Assembly: GCF_900095025.1 (NCBI RefSeq)
Contig: NZ_FMBK01000001.1
Span: 1-64,000, forward strand
DNA: 64,000 nucleotides
Direction of reading: 5' to 3'
Source of the DNA: Acinetobacter albensis
Lineage (GTDB): Bacteria > Pseudomonadota > Gammaproteobacteria > Pseudomonadales > Moraxellaceae
Below are positions 1 through 9,263 of the stretch, piece after piece. Numbering within the stretch: position 1 is the first letter of the stretch; every line of letters begins with the position of its first letter. Under the pieces are notes generated by a model, which was not told the origin of the DNA, did not search any database, and saw only the letters and a program-made list of their open reading frames with translations. The translations under genes were made by a program, and so were the position numbers.

Positions 1-467
1 GGGTCCGAACCATGATCGGGTTCCGTTAGGCCGAAACAACCAATGTATTCGCCTGTGGCAAGCTTTGGTAAATATTTTTGTTTTTGTTGTTCAGAACCGA
101 ATTCATTGATCGGCACCATCACCAATGAGCTTTGTACACTGGCCATAGAGCGGTAGCCTGAGTCGACGCGTTCAATTTCACGGGCCACTAGACCATAGCT
201 GACATAATTTAAGCCTGAACCCCCGTATGTTTCTGGAATGGTCGGACCCAAAAGACCCAATTCACCCATTTCACGGAAGATCTTGGGATCGGTTTGTTCA
301 TTACGGAATTGTTCTAACACACGTGGCATGAGTTTGTCTTGGCAATAGGCGTATGCCGTATCACGAATCATGCGTTCATCTTCAGTTAATTGTTGTTCAA
401 TTAAAAATGGGTCTTGCCAGTTGAATTGAACTTTTTCATTTTTAGCGGTATTGATCATCTGATTCAT
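1..467 (-). CDS. gcdH: Glutaryl-CoA dehydrogenase, N-terminal part (runs off window)
   Basis: About 155 codons encode the N-terminal part of an FAD-dependent acyl-CoA dehydrogenase. The best match is glutaryl-CoA dehydrogenase, which oxidises and decarboxylates glutaryl-CoA to crotonyl-CoA in lysine and glutarate breakdown. The N-terminal helical domain is followed near the window edge by the family signature [13 protein letters not shown]. The catalytic glutamate region lies outside the window. The ATG at 467 has GAGG five bases upstream. A LysR gene diverges from it at 717, the arrangement seen for gcdH and its activator in pseudomonads. The exact substrate rests on recalled family similarity. 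Confidence 0.85.
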   Translation of the reverse strand, partial: MNQMINTAKNEKVQFNWQDPFLIEQQLTEDERMIRDTAYAYCQDKLMPRVLEQFRNEQTDPKIFREMGELGLLGPTIPETYGGSGLNYVSYGLVAREIERVDSGYRSMASVQSSLVMVPINEFGSEQQKQKYLPKLATGEYIGCFGLTEPDHGSD

Positions 468-716
468 CGCGTCCTCTGCACTGTATCATGTTCTATTTAT
501 CTGGCTTCATCCTAGAGTGGAACAGCTATGGTTTCAAACGATAATTTTGCATGCAGATATTTGATTTATGCATATCTTAATGTAAAGAAATAGATAACAA
601 TTAGTTGAGTTAATGCAGTACTCACTCATCATGCAACGTTTACATCACAACTTCATCAGTTTTGATTTTCATATGCTATTTTTAAATATCTTGTGCGGAT
701 AAAAAGGATCTAAGGC

Positions 717-1661
717 ATGCGTCGAAACATCCCCTCAATGCAAAGTTTATTATGTTTTGAATCTGCGGCTAAGCATTCAAGTTATACGCATGCCTCACAA
801 GAACTCTGTATCACACAAAGTGCGGTATCTAGACAAATTCAACAACTTGAAGATTCTCTTCAACTTGAATTATTTACCCGTACTCGACATGGCGTAGAAC
901 TGACCGTTGCAGGACAACAATATTATAATTTGATCAAGCCACATTTATTGGGATTAGAACAAAGTACTTTAGACTTGATGTCACACAAAGGTTTAGGTGG
1001 AACACTCAAATTAGGCGTAGTGCCCACTTTTGCGACGTGTTGGCTCCTACCTAAACTACACCGCTTTAATGAGATTTATCCTGAAATCACCATTCATTTG
1101 GAAACCAGTACTAAACCTTTTTTATTTAATGAAAAAATCTTTGATGCTGCAATTTATGCAGGTACACCTCAACAAATTCAGCATTGGCCTGGAGCCGAAA
1201 CCCATTATTTAATGAAAGAAGATTTGATTGCAGTATGTTCGCCTCAGCTGATTTTAAAAAACTTTCCCGAAGCAGTGAGGATCAGTGAATTTGGCTATGA
1301 TTTGAGTCCTGAACAACTGATACAACTGCCACTTTTACAGCAAACTACACGTCCGAGCATTTGGCATGAATGGTTTAAAACCCATGAAATGATTCATCCA
1401 AAAGTATCTACTGGGCATCGACATGAATTATTCTCTATGCTTGCTGTGGCAGCAAAACAAGGCATGGGTATGACCTTGATTCCGCAAATTTTGATTGAGT
1501 CTGAACTGCAAAATAAAGAACTGGTCATCGCATCGAGTAAAAAACTACTGGGTAGTCGTTGTTATTATTTGGTTCATTCACGTCAAGAATCATCCCCACT
1601 GATCCAAAAATTTATTGACTGGATTCAGCAGGAATTAAGCATTTCAACACATCAGCAGTAA
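717..1661 (+). CDS. LysR-family regulator, probably of gcdH
   Basis: A 314-residue LysR-type regulator of the GcvA-like group. Residues 5-65 form the winged helix-turn-helix, including the recognition stretch TQSAVSRQIQQLE. The rest is the periplasmic-binding-protein-like effector domain. It faces gcdH across a 249-base divergent promoter region, so it probably activates glutarate/lysine catabolism like the GcdR proteins of pseudomonads. Length is normal and no lesion is visible. The effector is unknown; glutarate or glutaryl-CoA is the natural guess. Confidence 0.8.
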   Translation: MRRNIPSMQSLLCFESAAKHSSYTHASQELCITQSAVSRQIQQLEDSLQLELFTRTRHGVELTVAGQQYYNLIKPHLLGLEQSTLDLMSHKGLGGTLKLGVVPTFATCWLLPKLHRFNEIYPEITIHLETSTKPFLFNEKIFDAAIYAGTPQQIQHWPGAETHYLMKEDLIAVCSPQLILKNFPEAVRISEFGYDLSPEQLIQLPLLQQTTRPSIWHEWFKTHEMIHPKVSTGHRHELFSMLAVAAKQGMGMTLIPQILIESELQNKELVIASSKKLLGSRCYYLVHSRQESSPLIQKFIDWIQQELSISTHQQ

Positions 1662-1808
1662 ACTGAAAACACACTCCAATGCCTCTAGAAGAAATACAGA
1701 GATTTAGATGACTCAGCATTTTTCGATATCAGTCATTGCCATTTTATGCTTCAATTTCAGCCGCCAGTCTGACTCGTTGACAAATATTCACTGAATCTAA
1801 ATATATAT

Positions 1809-2633
1809 TTATTTTTTGGTACTCTCGCTCCCTTGTCGGATTTTCTGTTGACGTTTCATCCCAATTTCACGCATTCGTTTGACCTGATGAGCAGTAATAC
1901 TTGGAAATGCATTGGCCGCTTTAGCAATCACACCACGCCAAGCAGGTAGAACTATTTCTAAGGGTTTATCATGTAAAGCAGGCCCCAGTATTGCCTCTAC
2001 CACCTCCTCAGTGGTTAAGGCACGCGTACCCGAAAAAGTGAGTGCTGCTTGTGCTTTATCTTTTTGCTGATCCAACATCGGCGTTTGTACTGCATCAGGA
2101 CAGATCGTGGTCACTGCTATTCCTTGCTCTGCCAATTCCATACCCGCAGCTAAAGAATAACCGCGTACTGCAAACTTACTGGCACTGTATAAGGCAAGCC
2201 CCGGCACAGGTGATAAAGCGGCAAGCGATGCCATATTGATAATGTGACCTTTATTTTTTGAAAGCATGTGTGGCAAAACAGCTTGCGTACCCAGAATCGT
2301 TCCTTTCACATTAATATCGAAATGCAAATTGATATCGTTCTCTGTTGCATCAGCGACCCAATTTTCACGTAGCACTCCCGCCACGTTACATAACACATCA
2401 ATACTTTGCCATTGTTGTAAAACTTTTTGGATCACTGCTTCCCAATTTTGAACATGTCGTACATCAAGTTGCTGAACCATTAACTGATCCGTGTTCAAGT
2501 TTTGACTTAATTTTTCCAGTTCTGCTAACTGAATATCGCAGGCACATACTTTCGCACCCTGTTTTAACAATTGCTGAGTAAGTGCAAGACCAATACCTGA
2601 AGCTGCTCCTGTCACAATAAAAACTTGACTCAT
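1809..2633 (-). CDS. Short-chain dehydrogenase/reductase
   Basis: A 274-residue SDR oxidoreductase. The N-terminal Rossmann motif is TGAASGIG, followed by the NAG-type motif (NVAG, about residues 85-90) and the catalytic Ser...YSASK element near residues 140-155. Its ATG overlaps the stop codon of the upstream metallo-hydrolase-like gene as ATGA (2630-2633), so the two are translationally coupled. Substrate unknown. The long basic C-terminal tail (KRMREIGMKRQQK) is typical of SDRs acting on lipids or retinol-like substrates, but that is weak evidence. Confidence 0.8.
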   Translation of the reverse strand: MSQVFIVTGAASGIGLALTQQLLKQGAKVCACDIQLAELEKLSQNLNTDQLMVQQLDVRHVQNWEAVIQKVLQQWQSIDVLCNVAGVLRENWVADATENDINLHFDINVKGTILGTQAVLPHMLSKNKGHIINMASLAALSPVPGLALYSASKFAVRGYSLAAGMELAEQGIAVTTICPDAVQTPMLDQQKDKAQAALTFSGTRALTTEEVVEAILGPALHDKPLEIVLPAWRGVIAKAANAFPSITAHQVKRMREIGMKRQQKIRQGSESTKK

Positions 2634-3718
2634 TTCCTCACCCCTTGACCTGTTAAGCGATTTGGCAAGGTGATTTGTCCAAATTCCAGTTCTCCCATAC
2701 GTACAGTCGGTTTAGTCGCAGGAAATAACCAATAACCGTCTGACTCCGAAGATAACGCCATATTAAAAAAGCGTTCATCTTTCGGCCAAGGTCCAGCCAC
2801 CGATTTTTCTTGAATCATCGATAAGTATTGTTCATTGCCACATTCTAAAGTATTGCCATTAATAATAATTTCAGACTGTGTTCGTTTAGCATAATTGGCA
2901 ATACCCGCTATTTTCGAATGGAGCGGTGCATAAGAATCCATACTGACGCCATTTTCTGAAGTGACCAATAAACCTTGATCGGTATGCGCCACAATAGAAT
3001 GATTGCCTTCGGTATGCCCTTTGGTCCGCATTAATGCGACCGAACCATCGCCTAAAAATACACTGTCATCTAAAAGTTCGATCCGACTTGCATCAATACC
3101 CAAGGTTCCGTCTGGACAATACCATTGATTTTGCCAAGGCAACAAAGACAAAGTGCTTTCCCATTCTTCACGCATGACCAATAATTTAGCATTGGGGAAC
3201 AGCGCAGCTTGTCCTTTAGCACCTAGCCAACGAGTCACATTTTGAGTATGCAAATGATCATAAGTTATGTAGTCAATATCTTCAGGACCTAAACCCAATT
3301 GTTGTAGCGCGCCTAAAACGGTATTGGTACCCTTCACGATTAACTTTTCCATTTGATTGGAAAATGGTCCTGCGCTCTGGTCAAGTTGCGCGAAGAATGG
3401 TGTTTCACGTTGATATTCCCAATCCGAAGGGCTCACCAACAAAGTCTTAAGCCCTTCTTCACTGTCAAATTGAATCACGAATAATTTATTACATAAATGA
3501 ATAAAAGGCGTAGGCAAAGTAAAGGCATTGAGATAACCGTATTTTGCAGGATAAGGTACACGAATTAATTCGATTGACTTATAAAAACGCACTTTTGGCT
3601 TTGCCAGCATGGTTTTTTGAAAGTCTTTGCTGGCTTCACGTATATGATCAATGCGGTCTAAAGGACGAATCGCATCACGTGTGCCCTTAAAATGATAAAA
3701 TGGGGTCATCATACTCAC
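2630..3718 (-). CDS. Metallo-beta-lactamase-fold protein with degenerate metal site
   Basis: A 362-residue protein with metallo-beta-lactamase fold landmarks. The segment YDHLHTQN (about residues 152-159) occupies the place of the HxHxDH metal motif, and TKGHTEGNHS (about 232-241) is the later GHTxG ligand motif. The usual D and H of the first motif are replaced by Q and N, so metal binding or chemistry may be altered. GTG at 3718 has AAGG eight bases upstream; an ATG at 3712 is the alternative. It is coupled to the SDR at 1809-2633 and diverges from a TetR gene at 3806. Function unknown. Confidence 0.6.
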   Translation of the reverse strand: MSMMTPFYHFKGTRDAIRPLDRIDHIREASKDFQKTMLAKPKVRFYKSIELIRVPYPAKYGYLNAFTLPTPFIHLCNKLFVIQFDSEEGLKTLLVSPSDWEYQRETPFFAQLDQSAGPFSNQMEKLIVKGTNTVLGALQQLGLGPEDIDYITYDHLHTQNVTRWLGAKGQAALFPNAKLLVMREEWESTLSLLPWQNQWYCPDGTLGIDASRIELLDDSVFLGDGSVALMRTKGHTEGNHSIVAHTDQGLLVTSENGVSMDSYAPLHSKIAGIANYAKRTQSEIIINGNTLECGNEQYLSMIQEKSVAGPWPKDERFFNMALSSESDGYWLFPATKPTVRMGELEFGQITLPNRLTGQGVRK

Positions 3719-3805
3719 TGCCGTATCCTTGTCAGTTGATTAATCGGTCTGGATAAATTATTTTTTTACAGACTAAAAATAGCAAAGTATATTAGGAAAG
3801 ATTTC

Positions 3806-4459
3806 TTGTCAAATTTAAATGATAGACAGCAACCTGCCCCAGCTAAACGTATTTATGCGAAAAAAAGTGCCACAGATCGTGCACAGGAACGGCATGAGCG
3901 TTTATTAGAAGCAGGTTTACAACTGTTTGCGACACAAGGTTATGCACAAACCACGATTGAAGCGTTATGCAGTGAAGCCAAAGTCACCACTCGACATTTT
4001 TACCAATCTTTTCAGGGACGTGAAGCTTTACTACTCGCTGTTTATAACCAAATGGTTGAAGAGTTACAAATAGGGCTACTGACTGCCATTCAAGCTGAAC
4101 ATCAAAACATGCAGGAAAAGATACAACAAGTCATTCAAGCTTTGGTGACTCACTATTTAACGGATACACGACGTGCTCAGATCGGTGTATTAGAAGTGGT
4201 TGGAGCGAGTACCACTGTCGAGCAACGTCGTCGTGAAGTGATTCATCGTATCGTCAATTATGTTCAAGTATTTTTAAATACCGTCATGCAAGAAAAAAAA
4301 ATCCCTGAACGAAATTATTACTGGTTGGCTGTAGCCATGGTGGGTGGTATTAATGAAATGATGGCTGAATGGCTCATGAATCGTAGTATAAGCCTTGAAG
4401 AATTAGTACAAGAAATTATCAATATAGTAAACTTTATGGCTGGAAATCAGGGAAATTAA
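3806..4459 (+). CDS. TetR-family transcriptional regulator
   Basis: A 217-residue TetR repressor. An N-terminal basic leader precedes the helix-turn-helix at about residues 28-75, where TTIEALCSEAKVTTRHFYQSF is the recognition region (one of the usual Y residues is H). The C-terminal helical ligand domain is full length. It starts with TTG at 3806, supported by AGGAAAG five bases upstream. It diverges from the metallo-hydrolase-like/SDR pair across 87 bases, which makes that pair its likely target. GTCTG and CAGAC arms in this gap (about 3747-3775) could be part of its operator. Confidence 0.8.
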   Translation: MSNLNDRQQPAPAKRIYAKKSATDRAQERHERLLEAGLQLFATQGYAQTTIEALCSEAKVTTRHFYQSFQGREALLLAVYNQMVEELQIGLLTAIQAEHQNMQEKIQQVIQALVTHYLTDTRRAQIGVLEVVGASTTVEQRRREVIHRIVNYVQVFLNTVMQEKKIPERNYYWLAVAMVGGINEMMAEWLMNRSISLEELVQEIINIVNFMAGNQGN

Positions 4460-4984
4460 TTTTATTTTTCAAGGTAATTCTCGCTAAAGATTTACAGCAG
4501 TTTAATTTTACTCAAGCTGCTTAAATGCTAATTATTTTTAAAAACAGTGGATTCACTTGAGCTGGGATAAATACAATACTTTATTGTTAGGATGCGCATA
4601 GCATGAACTAACGATAAAAATAAAAATGCTTTTAATTTAATGATGATCAAGCAATCTAGTTCTCATTTGAGTCCTGATGCTTATTTAAATTTAGCATTTT
4701 AGAATAGATTGCTTGTGGCCTAAATTCAGTAAAATATGTCTAAAAACCATCTAACTTTCATTCAAAATTAGGAATATCCCCTATGTATATTTTAAGATGA
4801 AATGTGCAACCAATTAATCGATAGCTGATATTGGCTCTACAAATTCTGATGAAATTCTAACTTTTAAAATACTTCATTTCTTATCACAGACAATTTTTTA
4901 TTGATTGGCAGCTTAAACTGAATTGAACAACTGATTATTTTTAAATCTCTCAGCTCCAGATCATTTCAATTTTTTTTATTATTT
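4460..4984. other. Intergenic region with a long stem-loop element
   Basis: These 525 bases hold no convincing gene and separate the TetR gene from the end of modC. The only structure I see is the nested inverted repeat at 4649-4714, listed separately. The rest is AT-rich with frequent stops in all frames. Confidence 0.5.
4649..4714. repeat. Nested inverted repeat / stem-loop
   Basis: Outer arms AAGCAATCTAGTTCT (4649-4663) and AGAATAGATTGCTT (4701-4714) pair with a one-base bulge. Inside them, ATGCT and AGCAT form an inner stem around an AT loop. The 66-base element could be a small structured RNA, a relic of a miniature transposon, or a transcription end signal. It lacks a U-run next to the stem. 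Confidence 0.4.
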
Positions 4985-5626
4985 TCAAGCTTCTATTAAT
5001 TTTCCTTGGTTCAATTGTAAAATAGGAGCATCTAGAAATGCCAATTCTTGCTCGTGATGAGTGACATAAATCATGGGCAAATTCAATTCATCTTGTATTC
5101 GTTTAAAAAAAGGTAAAATGTGTTGTTTGAGCTGATGGTCTAAACCCGTTAAAGGCTCATCAAGAAGCAATAGATTGGGTGAAGATAATAAAGCACGTCC
5201 AATCGATACTCGCTGCGCTTCTCCACCTGAAAGTTGATGTGCTTTTCGCTGAAGGAGTGGTTTTAATTCTAATAATTTCACCATTTCTTCAAACTGAAAT
5301 TTTCGCTCAGATTTAGGGACCAGTTTTACTGCATAATTTAGGTTTTGCTGCACATTCATATGCGGAAATAACAAGGCATTCTGAAAAATTAATGCAATTT
5401 TTCGTTGATGCATGGGTACAATAAGTTTCTGCTCAGTATCCACCAAAATCTGCTGTTGAAATTGAATACACCCTTGGGTGGGTGTTAATAAACCTACAAT
5501 ATTTTTTAAAAACGTACTTTTACCACTTCCTGATGCTCCAACAACCCCTAAAAGTTGCGATTGCATATCCAGTTTTATCTTCAGGATAAAATCGGCATGT
5601 TGATAGTTAAAATCGCATTGCAACAT
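4985..5626 (-). CDS. modC: Molybdate ABC transporter ATP-binding protein, short form
   Basis: A 213-residue ABC ATPase that energises molybdate import. Walker A is GASGSGKST (about 31-39), the signature is LSGGEAQR (about 128-135), Walker B is LLLLDEP, and the switch histidine lies in VTHHEQE. It ends about where the ATPase domain ends, so the C-terminal TOBE (molybdate-binding) domain of typical 350-residue ModC proteins is missing. The start ATG has an ideal AGGAGGT site. It follows modB by two bases and is last in a modA-modB-modC series behind moaCB-moeA. Assignment rests on context plus the ATPase motifs. Confidence 0.85.
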   Translation of the reverse strand: MLQCDFNYQHADFILKIKLDMQSQLLGVVGASGSGKSTFLKNIVGLLTPTQGCIQFQQQILVDTEQKLIVPMHQRKIALIFQNALLFPHMNVQQNLNYAVKLVPKSERKFQFEEMVKLLELKPLLQRKAHQLSGGEAQRVSIGRALLSSPNLLLLDEPLTGLDHQLKQHILPFFKRIQDELNLPMIYVTHHEQELAFLDAPILQLNQGKLIEA

Positions 5627-5627
5627 T

Positions 5628-6311
5628 TCAACCTCCTAATTTACGCTGATATTTTTGTAAAATAAAATAATTGGCGATCAAGGCTGAAAATGCTAAAACC
5701 AAAGACAGTACGACTAAGCGCATGGCCATAGTTTCTCCATTAGGTTGTTGCATAAATGAATAAATGGCAATTGGAATAGTACGCGTTTCATCTGGAATAT
5801 TACCAACAAAAGTAATGGTTGCACCAAACTCACCCAAGCTTCGGCTAAAACATAAAATACTCCCAATCACAATTCCAGGAATTGCCAAGGGTAAATTAAT
5901 CGTTAAAAATACTTTCCATGGTGCAGCACCCAGTGAACCTGCAATATGCTCCAGCTGTTGATTCATTAATTGAAAAGATAAGCGAATGGGTTGTACCATC
6001 AATGGAAAAGCCACAATCATGGAAGCCAAAACAGCACCTTTCCAATTAAAGGCCAATTGAATTCCAAATGTATTTAAAAATTTTCCAATAAATCCCTGAT
6101 TGCCAAACAAAACCAAAAGCATGTAACCCAGTACAACGGGCGGCAATACCATCGGTAATTGTAATAAAGCTTCCACCATGAATTTAAGGCGAAATTCATG
6201 TCTCGCTAACACCCAAGCCAGCGCGATTGAAAATGGTAAGCAAAACAATGTGGCAAAGCCTGCAACTTTAGCAGACAAATATAAGGCACTCAGCTCATCG
6301 GGACTGAACAT
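5628..6311 (-). CDS. modB: Molybdate ABC transporter permease
   Basis: A 227-residue integral inner-membrane permease with about five transmembrane helices. The cytoplasmic EAA loop is visible around GSLGAAPWKVFLTINLPLAIPG (about residues 143-164), and SLGEFGATITFVGNIP is the typical ModB segment. It forms the channel of the ModABC importer that supplies molybdenum for the Moco genes on either side. It lies between modA and modC on one transcript. Length is normal for ModB. Confidence 0.9.
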   Translation of the reverse strand: MFSPDELSALYLSAKVAGFATLFCLPFSIALAWVLARHEFRLKFMVEALLQLPMVLPPVVLGYMLLVLFGNQGFIGKFLNTFGIQLAFNWKGAVLASMIVAFPLMVQPIRLSFQLMNQQLEHIAGSLGAAPWKVFLTINLPLAIPGIVIGSILCFSRSLGEFGATITFVGNIPDETRTIPIAIYSFMQQPNGETMAMRLVVLSLVLAFSALIANYFILQKYQRKLGG

Positions 6312-6338
6312 ATTCGATTTATCCCTCAGCCAGCTTTT

Positions 6339-7100
6339 TTAGGATTTAACACTGAAACCATACTTTTGGAAAATCGCTTTGGCTTGCTTACTACTTTTTA
6401 TAAATTTTTCAAACTGTACGGCTTCTTTATTCTTTTGTCCTTGTTTGGTCAAAGCCAAAGGATACACTATTGGACTATGTGAGTTTGCGGGGAAAATACC
6501 AATAATTTTGACCTTGCGACTGATTAAAGCATCGGTTTTATAAACGATACCGACTTGACACTCTTCTCTCTCTACAAAAGCCAAAGCTGAGCGCACATCA
6601 TCCGTGCCCACAATTCGCCCTTTTAAAGACTCGAACCAATTTAATTTAATCAGGCTTTGCTTGGCATATTTTCCGACAGGAACTGATTCCATTTGCCCTG
6701 TACACAAATGCCCTTTGAAGGATTGTGCAAAATTAAATGCAGGTGAGGACTTAAATGCAATATTCAAATTTTGAGGACTAATCGCAACCAATTGATTAAA
6801 CAGCAACGGCTTTACAGCATTTGAGTGGATCACCTTCTTTTGAACCAGATAATTGACCCAATCCTGATCTGCAGAAAAAAATAAATCACTACTGGCACCC
6901 GCTTCCACTTGTTTTGCTAAAGCAGATGATGCACCAAATACAGGCACAATATTCGTGGTTGGATAGTGGGTTTGGTAAATATGAGCAATATCCGTCATCG
7001 CATTGGTCAGGCTTGCCGCAGCATACACTTTCACTGTACCTGCTTGTGCAGTGGACAATAACCCCGATAAAACCAACAAACATCCCATTTTTTTGATCAA
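6339..7100 (-). CDS. modA: Molybdate ABC transporter substrate-binding protein
   Basis: A periplasmic molybdate-binding protein of 253 residues. A hydrophobic signal peptide ends with TAQA, then mature sequence begins GTVKVYAAASLTNAM, the ModA N-terminus whose serines contact the oxyanion. Later landmarks are FGASSALAKQVEAGAxxDLFFSAD and GTDDVRSALAFVE. I chose the TTG at 7100 because AAGGAG lies six bases upstream; the first ATG (7088) is too far from it, and an upstream in-frame ATG (7190) would overlap moeA by 80 bases. It follows moeA by 10 bases, so uptake and cofactor insertion are co-transcribed. Confidence 0.88.
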   Translation of the reverse strand: MIKKMGCLLVLSGLLSTAQAGTVKVYAAASLTNAMTDIAHIYQTHYPTTNIVPVFGASSALAKQVEAGASSDLFFSADQDWVNYLVQKKVIHSNAVKPLLFNQLVAISPQNLNIAFKSSPAFNFAQSFKGHLCTGQMESVPVGKYAKQSLIKLNWFESLKGRIVGTDDVRSALAFVEREECQVGIVYKTDALISRKVKIIGIFPANSHSPIVYPLALTKQGQKNKEAVQFEKFIKSSKQAKAIFQKYGFSVKS

Positions 7101-7110
7101 GCTCTTCTCC

Positions 7111-8340
7111 TTAATCGATAAATATGCCCTGCACGATTTGACCTTCCTGCATGTTTTTTCCCGCTGGGATACGCACCAAACAATTAGCATGCATTAAATT
7201 ACTGAGCATATGTGATTGTTGCTTCGATAAACTTTTAACCTTCAAACTGGCTTGATCAAAACTGGCTGACATTCTTAAAAAACGTTCTCGAGCATCCACT
7301 TTCAAGTCATGAGTTAAAAGCGCACTGAACCAATTCGGTTGGTGCTTGTATCCCTGTAAGGCATTCAATACAGTTGTCGTGTAAATTTGCATACCCACAT
7401 AGACTGCGGCCGGGTTACCGGGTAATCCCAGTAAATAACAAGATGAATGGTCTTCTCGCTTAAGGTGAGCAAACAACATTGGTTTACCCGGTTTCTGCTT
7501 CACTTTCCAAAAAATTTCTTCAAAACCTAAACTGAGCGTTACGGGCCGAATAAAATCATAATCGCCTACTGAAACCCCACCCGTGGTTAAAATTAAATCA
7601 TAACGTTCGGATAAATCTTGAATTAATAAGCGCACGGCTAATTCTGTATCAGCCACATGAAAAATTTTAATTTGTTGCCCTGAAGCTTCAAACCAAGCTT
7701 GAATTAACGGTGCATTGGCATCAAAAATTTTACCGGACGCTACATCTTCTACATTTTCTGCAATTTCATCACCCGTGATCACTACAGCAACTTTGGGATA
7801 TTGAAACACTTGAACCGCTTTAACGCCTGCCATACTTAACGAGGCAATCGCTCCGACAGACAGCTTTTGACCTTGTTTCGCCAATAATTGTCCAATGGCA
7901 ATTTCTTCACCTATATCACGAATATCTGCATGAATTTTTAGATTTTCTGTGATTGCAATGGTAGATGAACTTTGAACTTTTACTATTTCTTGCCGAGCAA
8001 CTGTCGTTGTTCCTACAGGAATTTTTGCTCCAGTGAAAATTCGAACCGCTTGTCCTAACTTTAATTGTAATGCCGAATGATGTCCTGCCTGAACTTCCCC
8101 AATTAATTCAAAAATAGCATTTGGCTCAAGTTCGGCTTGTGCACAAATGGCATAACCATCTACCGCACTTTGTGAAAATAAAGGTAGATTTATTTCAGAA
8201 TAAATATCTTCTGCTAAATAGTGATTTAGAGCCTGATTTAAGGCAAGTTGCCCTACCGCTAAAGCTTGGGTTTTATCTAAAATTAAATCGAGAGCTTGAT
8301 CGACAGTTATTAAACCTGATTCTGCACCACATCCTGACAT
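7111..8340 (-). CDS. moeA: Molybdopterin molybdenumtransferase
   Basis: A 409-residue MoeA, which inserts molybdate into adenylated molybdopterin. Landmarks are the N-terminal LPLFSQSAVDGYAI segment, IFTGAKIPVGTTTV, the MoeA/MogA domain with VVITGDEI and TTGGVSVGDYDFIRP (about residues 255-270), GLPGNPAAVYVG, and a C-terminal beta domain. Its ATG overlaps the moaCB stop as TAATG, so translation is coupled. It precedes modA, making a Moco-plus-molybdate operon. Confidence 0.93.
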   Translation of the reverse strand: MSGCGAESGLITVDQALDLILDKTQALAVGQLALNQALNHYLAEDIYSEINLPLFSQSAVDGYAICAQAELEPNAIFELIGEVQAGHHSALQLKLGQAVRIFTGAKIPVGTTTVARQEIVKVQSSSTIAITENLKIHADIRDIGEEIAIGQLLAKQGQKLSVGAIASLSMAGVKAVQVFQYPKVAVVITGDEIAENVEDVASGKIFDANAPLIQAWFEASGQQIKIFHVADTELAVRLLIQDLSERYDLILTTGGVSVGDYDFIRPVTLSLGFEEIFWKVKQKPGKPMLFAHLKREDHSSCYLLGLPGNPAAVYVGMQIYTTTVLNALQGYKHQPNWFSALLTHDLKVDARERFLRMSASFDQASLKVKSLSKQQSHMLSNLMHANCLVRIPAGKNMQEGQIVQGIFID

Positions 8341-9263
8341 TATTGATATCCACCTTGGTGCGGAATATTTTTTTGCACATCAAATAAATGCACCAAAGCC
8401 GGCAATATTGCAATGAGAGACTCTTTGGCACCTTGGCGACTTCCCGGCAAAGTCATGACCAAACTTTGATCAATATAGCCTGCCACTCCACGACTTAAGG
8501 CAGCATAAGGTGTACGTCTTTGTCCAAAACTTCGCGAAGCTTCCATCAATCCAGGAATTTCTCGTTTTAATAAAGGCTGAATGGTTTCTACCGTTAAATC
8601 TTTTGGTCCCAGTCCTGTACCACCCACAGTCAGGATTAACGGATAGTAATTTTTTTGCTGATCGATTAAAGCCAATAATTGTTCTGGACTGTCTGGAATA
8701 ACTTGATAGGCAATATCGCTAAAATTGGCTTCCTGTAATATTTCTAAAACATTTTGCCCCGCTGTATCTGGTTTTTTTCCTGCAGCGACAGTATCAGATA
8801 ACACAATAATCGATGCGGACAATGCTTCCTTTAACACACGCGTAAAGTGAGATTTCCCACCCTTTTTCGTTTGTAATTTGCATTGATCTAAACTGAGGTC
8901 TTCGGGTTCACAATGCGGTTTTAACATATCATAAAGCGTTAAACCTGCAAGACTCACTGCGGTTAAAGCTTCCATTTCAACCCCTGTTGGGCCAATGGTT
9001 TCGACCACTGCGGTAATCTCGACATGTGCTTCAAACAATTCATACTCTACATCAGCACGATAAATTGGCAGTGGATGGCAAAGTGGAATCAGCTCATCGG
9101 TGCGTTTTGCAGCTAAAATTCCGGCAATACGAGCAGTTTTTAAGGCATCGCCCTTATCGGTATTGCCATTACGCAACAATTCAATGCAATGAGGCGGTGC
9201 ATGTAAAATCCCTGTGGCCACTGCTGTACGATAGCTGTCCGCTTTCATCCCTACATCTTTCAT
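8340..9263 (-). CDS. moaCB: Bifunctional Moco biosynthesis protein MoaC-MoaB fusion
   Basis: A 307-residue fusion. Residues about 1-150 are MoaC, which forms cyclic pyranopterin monophosphate: the segments TDELIPLCHPLPI and GVEMEALTAVS carry its active-site residues. Residues about 155-305 are MoaB/MogA-like: TVGGTGLGPKDLT is the molybdopterin-binding motif, followed by LPGSRQGAKE. I chose the ATG at 9263 because AGGAAG lies a few bases upstream and MoaC homology begins there. A 20-base tandem repeat puts a second site and ATG just upstream at 9283 (see separate entry). It heads the moaCB-moeA-modABC operon. Confidence 0.9.
   Translation of the reverse strand: MKDVGMKADSYRTAVATGILHAPPHCIELLRNGNTDKGDALKTARIAGILAAKRTDELIPLCHPLPIYRADVEYELFEAHVEITAVVETIGPTGVEMEALTAVSLAGLTLYDMLKPHCEPEDLSLDQCKLQTKKGGKSHFTRVLKEALSASIIVLSDTVAAGKKPDTAGQNVLEILQEANFSDIAYQVIPDSPEQLLALIDQQKNYYPLILTVGGTGLGPKDLTVETIQPLLKREIPGLMEASRSFGQRRTPYAALSRGVAGYIDQSLVMTLPGSRQGAKESLIAILPALVHLFDVQKNIPHQGGYQ

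Noticed and set aside
7101..7190. Longer modA beginning at ATG 7190
   Set aside because: It would overlap moeA by 80 bases and place a basic non-signal stretch before the signal peptide. TTG 7100 has the ribosome site.
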